Shown: one piece after another, positions 28,313 to 38,980 of the stretch
Layout of the letters: every line of letters starts with the position of its first letter
How positions within the stretch are numbered: the stretch's first letter is position 1
Assembly: GCA_029215795.1 (NCBI GenBank)
Contig: JARDYH010000002.1
Coordinates: forward strand, 366,198,973 to 366,262,972
Origin: Anniella stebbinsi
Taxonomy: Eukaryota; Chordata; Lepidosauria; Squamata; Anniellidae
DNA length: 64,000 nt
Reading direction: 5' to 3'
Notes under the pieces: generated by a model
Databases searched by the model: none
What the model was told of the DNA's origin: nothing
The model's input: the letters and a program-made list of their open reading frames with translations, nothing else
Translations under genes and position numbers: made by a program

Positions 28313-30710
28313 TAGGGATGTGCACTGACCCCCCGGATCGGATCGGATAGCGGATCGGAATCAGACCTGGGGGGTCGGATCGGATCGGATTGGAGGATGG
28401 TCGGATCGGATCGGACCGGATGTCCGATCCGGATCGGACGCCATTTTGAATGCTTTTTCCCCATAGCCAAGTATTGTTTTACAAAAACGCCTATAACTTT
28501 TTCATTTTTAAAGATAGAAGGATGAAACTTGGGCACATTATACACTGGTTAGGGATAGTTATCTGTGAGAAATTTCAGAAAGATTGGTGCATGCGTTTTG
28601 TGGCAATTAATTTTTAAATAAATACCCAGGAATGCCTATAACTTTGTCATTTTTAAAGTTACACACATGAAACTTTGCCACATTGTAGGTGGTACCGTGG
28701 GACCTACGTGTGTAAAATTTCAGAAACATAGGTGCTTGCCTTGTGTGGCAATTAATTTTAGAAAAATGGGTAGTAGTGGGGTAAATACATTTACGCCTCC
28801 CATTTTTTTATTTTTAAAGATACAAACAGGAAACATGGGCACATTACAGGGAACACTTCACTTGATATGTGTGTAAAATTTCAGAATGATAGGTCCAGGC
28901 ATGTGGTGGCAAGGTGTCTGCACACACCACTTTTAAGACTGTAGAAAATTTCTCCTGTAACGATCCTAGCGAGAGAGAGTGATCCTAGGCTCAGCCTTTC
29001 TGCTTGAGTAAAAAGTGAAAGTATCAAAGCAGACACCAGCCAAGTGCTACTTTGTTTCTCCTTTTGTAATGGATACTAGCTCAGTTGCAGCCAAGCGTGC
29101 AAGGATCAAAGAGATGAGAGAAAGTGTTTCTTTCTTCTTCCCGGGAGGCGGGAGGGTGCAATTGACAGCCCCAGCCTCTGTGTAAAAAAGGTTAATAACT
29201 TTTAATCTAAAAAATTCGTAGCCACCAAATGCCTGGACCCAGCTTTCTGAAATTTTACACACATATCAAGTGAAGTGTTCCCTGTAATGTGCCCATGTTT
29301 CCTGTTTGTATCTTTAAAAATAAAAAAATGGGAGGCGTAACTGTATTTACCCCACTACTACCCATTTTTCTAAAATTAATTGCCATACAAGGCAAGCACC
29401 TACGTTTCTGAAATTTTACACACATAGGTCCCAAGGTACCACCTACAATGTGGCAAAGTTTCATGTATGTAACTTTAAAAATGACAAAGTTATAGGCATT
29501 CCTGGGTATTTATTAAAAAATTAATTGCCACAAAACGCATGCACCAATCTTTCTGAAATTTCTCACAGATAACTATCCCTAACCAGTCTACAATGTGCCC
29601 AACTTTCCTGTTTGTATCTTCAAAAATAAAAAAGTAGGAGGCATAACTGTATTTCTCAATGGGAAAGTGCTTTCCAATTATTTCCTATGGGCAAGTGCTT
29701 TCCAATGATTTCCTATGGGCAAGTACTGTCCAATGATTCCCTATGGGCAAGTACTGTCCAATGAATCCCTATGGGCAAGTGCTGTCCAATGAATCCCTCA
29801 TTGTTTCAAAAATTAATTGCCACACAATACAAGCACCTACGTTTCTGAAATTTCACACACATAGGTCCCAAGGTACCGCCTACAATGTGGCAAAGTTTCA
29901 TGTGTGTACCTTTACAAATGACAAAGTTATAGGCATTCCTGGGTATTTATTAAAAAATTAATTGCCACACAAGGCAAGCACCTATGCTTCTGAAATTTCA
30001 CACACATAGGTACCAAGGTACCACCTACAATGTGGCAAAGTTTCATGTGTGTAACTTTAAAAATGACAAAGTTATAGGTGTTTCTTTCCTCATTGATTCA
30101 AAAATTAATTGCCACACAAGGCAAGCTCCAATGTTTCTGAAATTTCACACACATATCAAGGCAAGTGGTACCTGTAATGTGCCCAAGTTTCCTGTTTGTA
30201 TCTTCAAAAATAAAAAAATGGGAGGCATAAATGTATTTACCCCACTACTACCCATTTTTCTAAAAATTAATTGCCACACAAGACAAGCACCTACGTTTCT
30301 GAAATTTCACACACATAGGTCCCAAGGTACCACCTACAATGTGGCAAAGTTTCATGTACGTAACTTTAAAAATGACAAAGTTATAGGCATTCCTGGGTAT
30401 TTATTAAAAAATTAATTGCCACAAAATGCATGCACCAATCTTTCTGAAATTTCTCACAGATAACTGTCCCTAACCAGTGTATAATGCGCCCAAGTTTCAT
30501 CCTTCTATCTTTAAAAATGAAAAAGTTATAGGCGTTTTTGTAAAACAATACTTGGCTATGGGAAAAAGCATTCAAAATGGCGTCCGATCCGGATCGGACC
30601 TCGTCGGATCGGATCGGAGGTTGATCGGATCAGATCGGATCAGATTTTCCCGATTTTGGGGCAGATCGGATTCGGATCGTGGATCGGATCCGATCCGATG
30701 CACACCCCTA
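28313..30710. mobile_element. hAT non-autonomous element 3 with AT-rich fold-back cargo (2.4 kb)
   Basis: The ends TAGGGATGTGCACTGACCCC and the inverse of TAGGGGTGTGCATCGGATC are flanked by the perfect 8-bp duplication CTAGAGGC (28305-28312, 30711-30718). Subterminal GGATCGGATCGG words match elements 1 and 2. The interior is entirely different. Modules of about 150-175 bp containing ATAACTTTGTCATTTTTAAA, GTGTGTAAAATTTCAGAAA and GGCAATTAATTTT are arranged about three times on one strand (28470-28920). They then recur several more times on the opposite strand (29245-30560), forming a giant imperfect hairpin around a unique loop (28920-29240). No transposase is present. Confidence 0.9.
29645..29800 (+). 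repeat. Short tandem repeat within hAT element 3
   Basis: CCTATGGGCAAGTACTGTCC and variants repeat about every 27-30 bp, roughly five times, between two AT-rich modules. Confidence 0.85.
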
Positions 30711-30718
30711 CTAGAGGC

Positions 30719-30875
30719 ACAAATGCCTAAGGAGTGTTGTGAGCTTCCACACCCTTCTGGAGCAACATAGGGCCGCTCGCTCCGGTGTCTCGCCTCCCTT
30801 CACCTGCAGATCTGGTGTGAAGGGGTGGTTCTGTAGACCACTTCTGATAAGGCTGGCCTGCTCCCTCTGGGCCCC
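30719..30875. other. No feature recognised
   Basis: A short plain stretch between hAT element 3 and the next MITE. Confidence 0.35.
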
Positions 30876-31008
30876 TGAAAGATTTACACCAAGCAGGATA
30901 GAACACTTTGAAAATGGTTCGAAAACTGCCTATGGAGCTCTGTGTCCTGGGGGCCCCACCAGTTGTCATCACTGTTATAAACCATTTTAAAGCCGTAGTT
31001 TAGAACCT
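30876..31008. mobile_element. MITE, 'GATCTACACCAAGCAGGATA' family
   Basis: GATTTACACCAAGCAGGATA...AACACTTTGAAAATGGTT is paired in inverted form with AAACCATTTTAAAGCCGT. Related copies lie at 50689-50854 and 56770-56902. It is diverged and no target duplication is clear. Confidence 0.5.
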
Positions 31009-31817
31009 TCTAAAGCGCCTGCCTACACCAACATTCGATCCCAGGGCCAGGAGAGCCTAAGCAATTGACCAGACCAGGGAGGAGAAGGGTCATTGATCAA
31101 CTGAGGCAGAACAGCATCCAGCTTCTTTGAGAAAGTTTTCCTAACTGGGGAACAGAGCCCAGGTCAAAGAAATAACCAGGGAGAGAGGAGAACCAAGACT
31201 GAATTGACACAAAGAGAAGCAACATGCATTGTGATGGGGCCCTTTGGATGGAAAAGTCACTTTTGTGATGCTCACGCCCACACCCACCATGTGGAAGCCA
31301 CAGCCACTTCAAACACCGCAGGACTGTCAAGTCCCCAGGGAAGGCAGCGTGTCCTCTGTTCTGTACAGCCCCCAGCACATCCTCCTTGGCATCACTGGGT
31401 GCCACACAGCAGCTCACTGGCTGTATCGTTTCCGTGGCTGGTTCTAGCTCCCTGTGCTGGACTGAGGTGGTTCGGAACAAAAGAAACAGTAAATGAGTGT
31501 GGTTGAAATGGGGGGAAATAGAGGTTCAATCAGAATCTTTCCTTTGTCAGCCGTTGACATGACTCCAATGACGCATCCTCAGGACCTGCTGCTGCTGTGG
31601 ACGAGGCCAGAGCCCCCACTTGCTCTGTACTCTTTTTTTCGCGTCTCCTTTCCCAACGGTTTTGCCAGGCAGTTTTGCCTCTCTTCTCCTTTCTTCACCG
31701 AACGGGAACTCAGGCGGAGGGACCCACAAATGGTCTAAGTTGGAAGCCAGACTGATGGCAGGCCTCCTCCCACATCTCTCTCTAACCACTACACCACCTT
31801 GGCTCTCTTGCCTGGCA
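31009..31817. other. No gene or repeat recognised
   Basis: No recognisable domain on either strand and no obvious repeat structure. Confidence 0.4.
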
Positions 31818-31825
31818 CCCTACAA

Positions 31826-32141
31826 TAGGGCGACCCTATGGAAAGGAGGACAGGGCTCCTGTATCTTTAGCAGTTGTATTGAAAAGGGAATTTCAGCAGA
31901 TGTCATTTGTATGCATGCAGCACCAGGTGGAATTCCCTCTTCATCACAACAATTAAAACTGTAGGAGCCCTGCCCTACAATGACCAGATACAAAAGAAGG
32001 CAGGGCTCCTGCAGCTTTAACTGTTGTGCTGGAATTCCACCAGGTGCTGCATGCATCCAAATGGCACCTGCTGAAATCCCCTTTTCTATGCAACTGTTAA
32101 AGATACAGGAGCCGTGTCCTCCTTTCCATAGGGTCACTCTA
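31826..32141. mobile_element. Fold-back hAT dimer, 'TAGGGTGACCA' family
   Basis: Two units of about 157 bp are fused as an inverted repeat: GGAAAGGAGGACAGGGCTCC on the left is matched by its reverse complement at the right. A perfect 8-bp duplication CCCTACAA (31818-31825, 32142-32149) supports hAT transposition of the dimer as one unit. It is non-coding. Confidence 0.88.
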
Positions 32142-32149
32142 CCCTACAA

Positions 32150-32701
32150 GCACTCCTGGGGATGTCTTGGCATTGACCAGATTGGGTGGAAAGACAATCC
32201 AACACATTTTGATGAAGCCTTGCAACCAAACTGGAAAACATGGACAAGGCTTTTGGGTGTCACTTCCCTGAAAGACAAATGGGGATATTTCTCTTGTGCT
32301 GCTTGCTAGCCAGCGCTTCCTCGTCTGGCTCACCATTACCACCATTACCACCACCCCCATACACCCAGACTCAGACCCACACCTTGCTTCTGACAAAAAT
32401 AAATGCAGCAGGAGCTACTCAGGTCTGCTGGCTTGTAGCTTTGCAGAATAGAAGCCCACTGAAAGAAACAATCAGTGAATTAATCGATTGAACCTGCATC
32501 AATTTACGCATGAATAAAGTAGTACCCCCACCCTTTCCCAAAGCCCTTCCTTAAAGCACCCCCTCCCCAGTGAGAGAAGATGGGGGGGCCACCAATGTAG
32601 CCACAGCTTTGCATTGAAAGACAAATAAATAGATTTATTCGTTTCATTGAATCTGTATATGACTTAATCCATAAGAAATATCTGCATTGTGAACAAAAAC
32701 A
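32150..32701. other. No gene recognised
   Basis: Plain sequence with short frames. A part near 32610-32700 is AT-rich and may be an eroded LINE tail. Confidence 0.35.
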
Positions 32702-32709
32702 ACTCCAAT

Positions 32710-32897
32710 CAGTGGAGACTGGTGGCTCCAACGTCAGTGGGGTGGTGAATCCAGTCCGGGTTTCAGTCAGAACCAGTTAGAACTCTAATGGAGCTTGTCG
32801 AGGTCTTGGAGAGCTCCTTTAGAGTTCTGACTGGTTCTGACTGAAACCTGGAGCAGATTCACCGCCCCTCTGACGTCGGTGCCACCAGTCTCCACTG
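32710..32897. mobile_element. Fold-back hAT MITE, 'CAGTGGAGACTGGTGGC' family (188 bp)
   Basis: The ends CAGTGGAGACTGGTGGC are inverted repeats extended to almost the whole element (arms about 85 bp). The 8-bp duplication ACTCCAAT (32702-32709, 32898-32905) is perfect. It is too short to encode anything. Confidence 0.9.
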
Positions 32898-32939
32898 ACT
32901 CCAATAAAATAAAATACAAATAAGGCAACAGTACAACCA

Positions 32940-33800
32940 GCCTTAAAGAATTATGGCTAACCTATATAGCCTGGGGGAGCTTGCATGGCAAGAAATGTCT
33001 TGGGCAAAGGACAATAACTCAACCCTGATGGAGCCTGCGAGTTCCATGAGCTTCATGCAGTCTTTAGCAGACACGAGACGAACAGCACATGACATTGTTA
33101 GTAAGATTTCCATAGCTGAACGAAGCAGTCAACAGGGATACTTGAGATTAGGTCCTTCACATTTGCTGGTCCAAAGTTATATTCAAGGCTTGAATAGCTT
33201 GAATTTGGCCCGGTAGCCTTCGTGCCAGCCTGTGTAGATCCTTCAGCCCAGATGTTACGTGCTGCCGAAAGCCCACTCCCTCAGGAGACAAGCAACGGCA
33301 TTATTCTGCACCAGCTGCAACTTCCAGGCCAACATCAAGGGAAGTCCTAAGAAGAGTGTTCCTGCAATGACCAAGTCTCAAGGTTACCAAAGCCTAGACC
33401 ATGGTAGCCAAGCTATGCCAGTCCAGGAACGGCCACATCCGTTGAACCAATAAAGCTCCTAAAAAGCACCCCTGGGCCTCAAGTGACCATGATGAATCCC
33501 AGAGCAATCCCAGGCAGTGTCCCTGCTCCGTCAGAGGGAGTACAGCCCCATCTAGAACAGGCCATTGACCTCTCTCCCAGGCACGGACAGAATACTTCAC
33601 GCCGTGTGCCTCCATCTTCTTGGGATTCAAGCTCAATTTATTGACCCCCATCCAGACACACCCCCCCTCCATGCATCCAGGCGCTGCCCCCAGGGTCTGT
33701 CCAACTTCACCTGATTCAGATGTTACAGAAAACTAGAACTGTTATGTCATCAACATAGTGATGACAACTTGTCTCAAATCTCAAAATGACTGTTCCCAAT
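32940..33800 (-). pseudogene. L2 LINE ORF2 remnant, antisense
   Basis: The minus strand reads NKLSLNPKK and then PVLDGAVLPL and SWSLEAQ. This parallels the L2 copy at 52980-53150 (NKLKLNPGKTEML, PVLDGVALHLKEQ, SLSLEAQ). Stops and frame changes are frequent. The 5' and 3' limits are approximate. Confidence 0.7.
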
Positions 33801-33852
33801 GACTTCATGTAGATGTTAATACGGGGAAAGGATCATGCCCTGGAATTAGTTG

Positions 33853-33872
33853 GGCGGGGGGGGGGGGGGGGG
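33853..33872. repeat. Poly(G) run
   Basis: About 20 consecutive G with one interruption near its start. Long G-runs are frequent in this window and are prone to length errors in assembly. Confidence 0.9.
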
Positions 33873-33885
33873 AGAATACACTAGC

Positions 33886-34282
33886 CAATGAAGTCAAGAG
33901 TTTCTTTGTATTTATTATTGATATGACACCTTTCCATCCCGAGAAAGGAACCTTCAAGGCAATTAACAGCCATCCTAAAAACAATAATAGCAAATGCATA
34001 TCTAAAACTTTAATACTTTTATCTGATACTTAAAGACACACTAACAGTGCAATCCTATCTTATGCATGTCTATTCAGAAGTACATCCCATTGAATTCAGT
34101 GGGACTTGCTTCCAGATAATGTGCAGAGGACTACAACCTAAAAAGAGATCAATTGAACCCCAATAGGGAATTCCAGTATGTGGGCTCTACCACGGAAAAG
34201 GCCCTGTTGCATAAGATCATCATTCATACCTGAGACAGTGGTAGAAAACAGCGCAGGGCCTTGATTGAGAACCAAAATGGAA
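33886..34282 (-). repeat. Probable L2 tail and body, antisense, eroded
   Basis: AT-rich GTATTTATTATTGATATGAC...CCATCCTAAAAACAATAA resembles an antisense LINE tail. CCACGGAAAAGGCCCTGTTG further right resembles the body. It is interrupted by the small element at 34045-34136. Assignment is weak. Confidence 0.35.
34045..34136. mobile_element. Small 'CAATCCTATGCATG' element
   Basis: GTGCAATCCTATCTTATGCA...CATTGAATTCAGTGGGACTT is a short palindrome-like element familiar from squamate DNA. A partial copy is at 43672-43705. Confidence 0.5.
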
Positions 34283-34326
34283 AGTTATGTGCCTATGATC
34301 CAAACGGAGAGGTGGGTAAGAAATAA

Positions 34327-34360
<34 letters not shown>

Positions 34361-34361
34361 G
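34327..34361. repeat. (GAT)n microsatellite at a LINE tail
   Basis: About 11 GAT/ATG units follow GGAGAGGTGGGTAAGAAATAA, the L2-type tail signature. Confidence 0.93.
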
Positions 34362-34362
34362 A

Positions 34363-35397
34363 AGAAGCAGACCTTTAGATGTCCAGCTCCCAAACCATTT
34401 AGGTGGTCAAAAAGCATTATCAGTTACACTGCTTAAAGTTGGTTAAGCATATTGCAACCCTGGAACGAAATAAGATGTACCAGCTGCAGGGTTCTCTAAC
34501 CCAGCTCAAAGTCATTTCAGGGTCTCATCCCAATGGGACCGCAAAGGTTTGGTGAAGGATATATTGCTCATCCACTGAACTGCCTACCCAGCGATTCTGA
34601 AGGACGGGTTTGGAGGAGCCAAGGGTCCGTTTCCACTCCTGAAAAAAGGAGCTCAGGACGGGGGGGCCTGTGGATCATGGCAGCCCCGGCAGCTGTGGGC
34701 AAATCACAGATGCCGCACGAGGCTCCTCCATTATTCACGCCAACGCGTCCCAACCCACACTTGTTCCCTGGCTTTTGCCCAGTCACCGCCGCGCCCCCAC
34801 GGCCACATTGTCAAGCGGGGAGCAGCCAGGCGGAAAACAAGCGGCAATGAAGTTGCTCTCCGTGACTTTAATGAAAGATGACAAGGCATTTACCACGTCC
34901 CTCTCAGCAATGTTTTATCTGCAATGTGTTGTGCCTGGTGGTGGAGGCATTTGCAGCAGCGCTCTTCCGTTACTAGCTGTTCGTTCCCAGCCGTTGCCTC
35001 CATATGGCGGGGGCCAACACAGGAGCAGCCACCCTGAAGCCATCCCTTGCAGGCTTTTGCTAAAGACCAGCAGGGGCTGCCAGTGGGGGTGTCAGTGGGG
35101 CTCCCCAGAGAGGGAGATGTCGCTTTGCTTTACGAAGAGATGAAAGGGAAACAACTGAATCATGATGTGAACACTGAACAGTGACGCACCAAGGGAATTC
35201 TGCACCCTGATGGTCATTGTTGGCCCTGTTAGATGGTCCCGTGTACTACTTCAGCTGCAAAGTGCACAATTAACATTTCTCTGCCCCTCCCCCATGCCAT
35301 CATTCCATGTTTTAAAACTGCTTCTACATTCCCAATATGTTAGACTGGGGGGGGGGGGGCTGCCTGAAACCCCAGGGAGCTGCTAACGGTCATTGTA
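34363..35397. other. No gene recognised; possible conserved element near 34830-34935
   Basis: The stretch GCAATGAAGTTGCTCTCCGT...GAAAGATGACAAGGCATTTA is repeat-free and balanced, and could be a conserved non-coding element downstream of MB21D2. The open frames overlap on both strands without domains. A G-run lies at 35348-35360. Confidence 0.3.
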
Positions 35398-35715
35398 CTG
35401 AAGAGAAGACTGAGGGGAGACAGGATAGCACTCTTCAAATACTTGAAAGGCTGTCACAGAATAAGGGGCTCAAGTGACAGGAAGCCAGATTCTGGCTGGA
35501 CAGCAGGGAAAACTTCCTGACTGTTAGAGCAGTATGACAATGGAACCCATAACCTAGGGAGGTTGTGGGCTCTCCCACACTAGAGGCCTTCAAGAGGCAG
35601 CTGGACAACCATCTGTCAGGGATGCTTTAAGGTGGATTCCTGCATTGAGCAGGGGGTTGGACTCCATGGCCTTAGAGGCCCCTTCCAGCTCTTACTATTC
35701 TATGATTCTATGATC
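35398..35715 (+). pseudogene. CR1 ORF2 C-terminal fragment and 3' end, sense
   Basis: It starts GAAGAGAAGACTGAGGGGAG and runs through CAGCTGGACAACCATCTGTC and CAGGGATGCTTTAAGG to TACTATTCTATGATTCTATG, the tandem CR1 terminal octamer. Relative to the copy at 45925 it lacks the segment encoding EEGQDLFS. Confidence 0.85.
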
Positions 35716-35780
35716 TGGCCCCTTTGATGGGAGATTGAACCTGGGACCTTCTGCCTTCAAAGCATGAGTTCCATGCCAAG
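35716..35780 (-). repeat. tRNA-derived SINE fragment, antisense
   Basis: GGGAGATTGAACCTGGGACC is the reverse complement of a GGTTCAATC-type B box. It is flanked by TTCTGCCTTCAAAGCATG, typical of tRNA-related SINEs. Only the promoter part is present. Confidence 0.5.
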
Positions 35781-36136
35781 CACAAGCCTGGTTGAAATCA
35801 GGTTGTTGGGCTCCAGAGGGTGGTGATGTCAGCTTCAGAAGGATGCACAGGGGAACGCATCAGGGTTGCATGGAAGTGGGTGCCCCATAGACTTTGCTAT
35901 ATGGGTTCCAGATCAGATTCGATCATTTCCTTCAGGCATTTTGAGAGTCATGTTTGGCTGCTTTCTAGGACATGTGCACATATCAGCCCTTTAACTCAAA
36001 GGGGGTGGGGGATGGGCTGAGTGCTTTGGGAGGGTCTTTGTTTCCCTTCTCCTCCTTTCCTTTGAGCCAAAACAGACATTACTTTAAATTTGTCTCTAGC
36101 AGCTACGACATTTCTCCCCCACCCTTCATTTTCACT
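35781..36136. other. No feature recognised
   Basis: Short frames only, with no repeat signature seen. Confidence 0.35.
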
Positions 36137-36137
36137 C

Positions 36138-36260
36138 TTATTTATTTATTTATTACATCTTTATACTACCCTTCAGCCGAAGCTCTTTGGGCAGTGGACA
36201 GTTAAAAACCATAAAAACAACAATATAAACACCAAAAAGTTAAAAAGGCATTATATAGAG
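36138..36260 (-). repeat. L2 LINE tail, antisense
   Basis: TTATTTATTTATTTATTACA...CCTTCAGCCGAAGCTCTTTG is the antisense L2 3' tail. Confidence 0.65.
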
Positions 36261-36676
36261 AAGGCGTAGGAGGTCTGAGCCAGATCAGGCCCTTAGCGTG
36301 AAGGGTGGGGGCTTTTAAGATCCAGACTGGGCTTCCTGTGCATACTCTAGAGTAAAATTGTGAAGAGCGGGGGGAAAGGACATAGGTGATAGATACAGAT
36401 TTAAAACGACCTGTTTTGGCCCTTTGTAACCTTCAAGCAAGGCTAAACGACACCCCCCCACACGTCCATGTATTGTGCTGGACTGCTCTTGACGGTGCGT
36501 CACAACACAGCAGCTCAGCCTCTGAGGCAGGGTCCCACCCTCAGGACTTCCGTTCCACCCCTGCCACTAGCCACGAACAGAAGATGCCCCAATGGGCTCT
36601 CCTGTGACAAATTCACGACATTGCAACGTGGAGCCATTTGGACGGGCTGCATCCCACAGAAGCAGGAAACCAAAGC

Positions 36677-37681
36677 AGGTTTATTAACCCCAAAGCAAGG
36701 AGCACATGTCCAGAGACCCTTACGCCAAGGCGCAATCCCTTAAAACCCACGTCATGCAACAGGGCAGTGCCACAGGCAGCGAGGAGGATGGGGTCAAGGA
36801 AAGCTGTGTGGCTTTGCTTCTGACGGAGAGGAGCCGGCCAGCAGTTGCTCATCCTGAAAAGAAGTTAAAAGCCAGAGGAGCCACAGCAGTGGCAGAAGAT
36901 GTCATTAGTGCAAATTAACATTGATAATGGTATGTTCTTTAATAGCATTTAAATAAGGCTTTGAATAATTACACACACACTAAAAACTAACATTCCAGAA
37001 CCTTAGTCTGCATGGAAGATTGGCAGAAACGGCGTTCTCGGCACTGCACAGAGTCCGGTTCTGAACAATTACATTCAAGAGGTGACCGGGGGCGGGGGCG
37101 GGGGCAGGTGGGAAATATCCCCAAATTTGAGAAGTCAGTTGCATCGCCGTTTGCAAAGTCAGCTTGGGTGAGAAAGGCAAAGAGCAAATAGTAGAGGGAC
37201 CTTGGCCAAAGGGCAGGAAGCAGACCAAAAATTCCTGCCTGGAATTTCTCACACTCACCCCCTTAGAGCGACAGGAAAAAAGCAAAGCAAACTGTATCAA
37301 CAGAAGAGGAAAGGAGCGAAAAGGACCCACTGCAGGGAATCAGCACAAGACAAGATCCCGACTGCATAAAAGAAGCCTGAAAAATAAGGAGGCCAGGAAG
37401 CAAGTGTGCGTGCCTGTGTGTGTGTCTGTGTAGTGTTCAAATTATTTTCTTAAAACTACAGAAATGCACAAACTCAAAAGAGAGGTTGGGAGTAGCAGCA
37501 AATGAAATAGTAATAGACGGCACCATCCGGGAGAACTGACTTCTTGTGTGTGTTTTGGTGTTCTCAACAAATCTATTCTAAGCTGGATGTGGTTTAAAAA
37601 AAAAAAAAGGCCCCAAAGGGGGGTCGAAGGGAACCATAGGTCTGGTCTGAAGTGGGGCAGGATGGGGGGGGGGGGTGGCTC
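36677..37681 (-). other. MB21D2: Candidate 3' UTR of MB21D2
   Basis: This repeat-poor sequence directly follows the stop codon on the minus strand. The first AATAAA I find on that strand is at 36680-36685 (TTTATT on the plus strand), about 1.0 kb past the stop. The transcript end is inference; transcripts may extend further. A C-run (on the minus strand) lies at 37663-37675. Confidence 0.35.
36680..36685 (-). promoter_or_regulatory. Candidate poly(A) signal AATAAA for MB21D2
   Basis: It is the first canonical hexamer on the minus strand downstream of the MB21D2 stop. No RNA evidence is available to confirm its use. Confidence 0.3.
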
Positions 37682-38946
37682 TCAGAAGAATTTGTCATCG
37701 ATTCTGAAGTGAGGCCGTGTGACATCGTCTGGGTTAATGAAGACCGAGATGGATTTCCCCGGGTTCTCAGTTACCAGCTGCTGCAGCTTTTTGGCCAGCC
37801 GGTCGTCAGGCTGGCTGGCGTCCCCTCCGTCCGACTGAGGGGACGGGATGCTGCTGGCGCTGCCCCTCCGCTGGAGTTCTAGCGTCAGCCGGTTGGCCGC
37901 CTTGACGTGTTCGATGGCCGTTTGGAGGTGTTCGGCGGGATCCGAGCGCACCGAGGAGAGCTTCCGCGCGTGGAGCATGACCGTCTCCTCGGAGAGGTGC
38001 TCCAACATGTTGCACTGGGGGATGAAGTAATTGGGGCACATCTTGTTCACCAAGCAATGCTGCAGGTCGTCAATGAGGCCCAGCAGGAAGTGCGCAGCGC
38101 AGTCCTCTTGCGCCAAGTAGTTGGCCGGCAGCCGGTCGCAGGCCCAGAGCATCATGCTCCGCAAGTGATATGGGCTGATGGCCTTGGGGCGCGAGAGCAG
38201 CTTGATGATGATGGCTTTGCACGCCTGGTAGGCCTGCATGAGGCTGCTGGAGATGCACTTCTTCAGCTGAACTTCGCTCCGGGCAAAGGAGAGACGCCAC
38301 TCGTTGTCCTTCCGGCCTTTGTAGGAACAGGCGGGGACCAAGTAAAAGCCACTGATGACTTCTTCTTCGGTGATCTTCCCATCCCAGAAGTGGTTTTCCA
38401 TCAGCCAGCTTTGGGCCACCGCCGGCCAGCCCTTGAAGGACACGACGGGCACGATGTCGTAGAGCATGCGGCTGCTGCCCACGCCCAGGATGATGGAGAT
38501 GAGGGTCCCGTTCTTCTCCACCTTCTCCACCTTGGGCATCCCCCTCTGAGGCTTCTTCTGGATCTCAGACAGGACGATGCTGATGGAGTCGAAGAACCAG
38601 TCGGCCACTTTGGTAGGGGAGAAGAAGTAATTGGTAGCCCCGTTGATATGGTCCACGATGGTGCAGCAGTCTTTCCACTTGCTGATAGTCCCCTCGTCAA
38701 ACAGCCGCAAGCTCAGCCACGAGTGGCACAGGGCCGAGTGGCGCATATCCAGGGTGACGGGCTGGTTCCGGTCGTGGAGCTTCAGGGCCGGCACGAGGAG
38801 GGTGAAGTCCATGTCGTAGTCAGTGCCGCGAGCGTAGATGTTCAATTCGTCCAGGTCCAGGTCCACCACGCCTTCCCGGACTCCCCCGGAAAGCAGCAAG
38901 TACTCGTTGGCCACCGGGAGTTTTTGGTCGAGTTTTTGTACCATGC
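37682..38946 (-). CDS. MB21D2: MB21D2 terminal coding exon (partial CDS)
   Basis: MB21D2 is a Mab-21 family protein with a cGAS-like nucleotidyltransferase fold; no enzymatic product is established as far as I know. The exon encodes about 420 residues ending RIDDKFF-stop (TGA at 37682-37684), without stops or frameshifts. The fold's key residues are visible. LSGGVREG at exon residues 18-25 fits the G-[GS] helix motif, and D44 and D46 in DYDMDF are the paired acids. YDIVPV later supplies the third acid position. The full human protein is about 490 residues by recall, so roughly 71 N-terminal residues must come from an exon outside the window. A long frame continues past 38946 to an ATG at 39034, but that part reads through the splice site and is not coding. 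The exon starts with the last two bases of a glycine codon. It is the only intact host gene sequence here and is CpG-rich at synonymous sites. Confidence 0.96.
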
Positions 38947-38980
38947 CTGCAACGAGAGAAGCGGGGGGAGGAGGAGAAAG
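38947..38980 (-). promoter_or_regulatory. 3' splice site of MB21D2 terminal exon
   Basis: On the minus strand a long pyrimidine tract (TTTCTCCTCCTCCCCCCGC, then TTCTCTCGTTGCAG) ends in AG at 38948-38947. Coding homology to MB21D2 starts directly after it, which fixes the exon boundary. Confidence 0.88.

Noticed and set aside
33853..33872. G-quadruplex significance of the many long G or C runs
   Set aside because: Runs of 9-20 identical bases are scattered through unrelated contexts and are prone to sequencing length error; no pattern links them to a feature.
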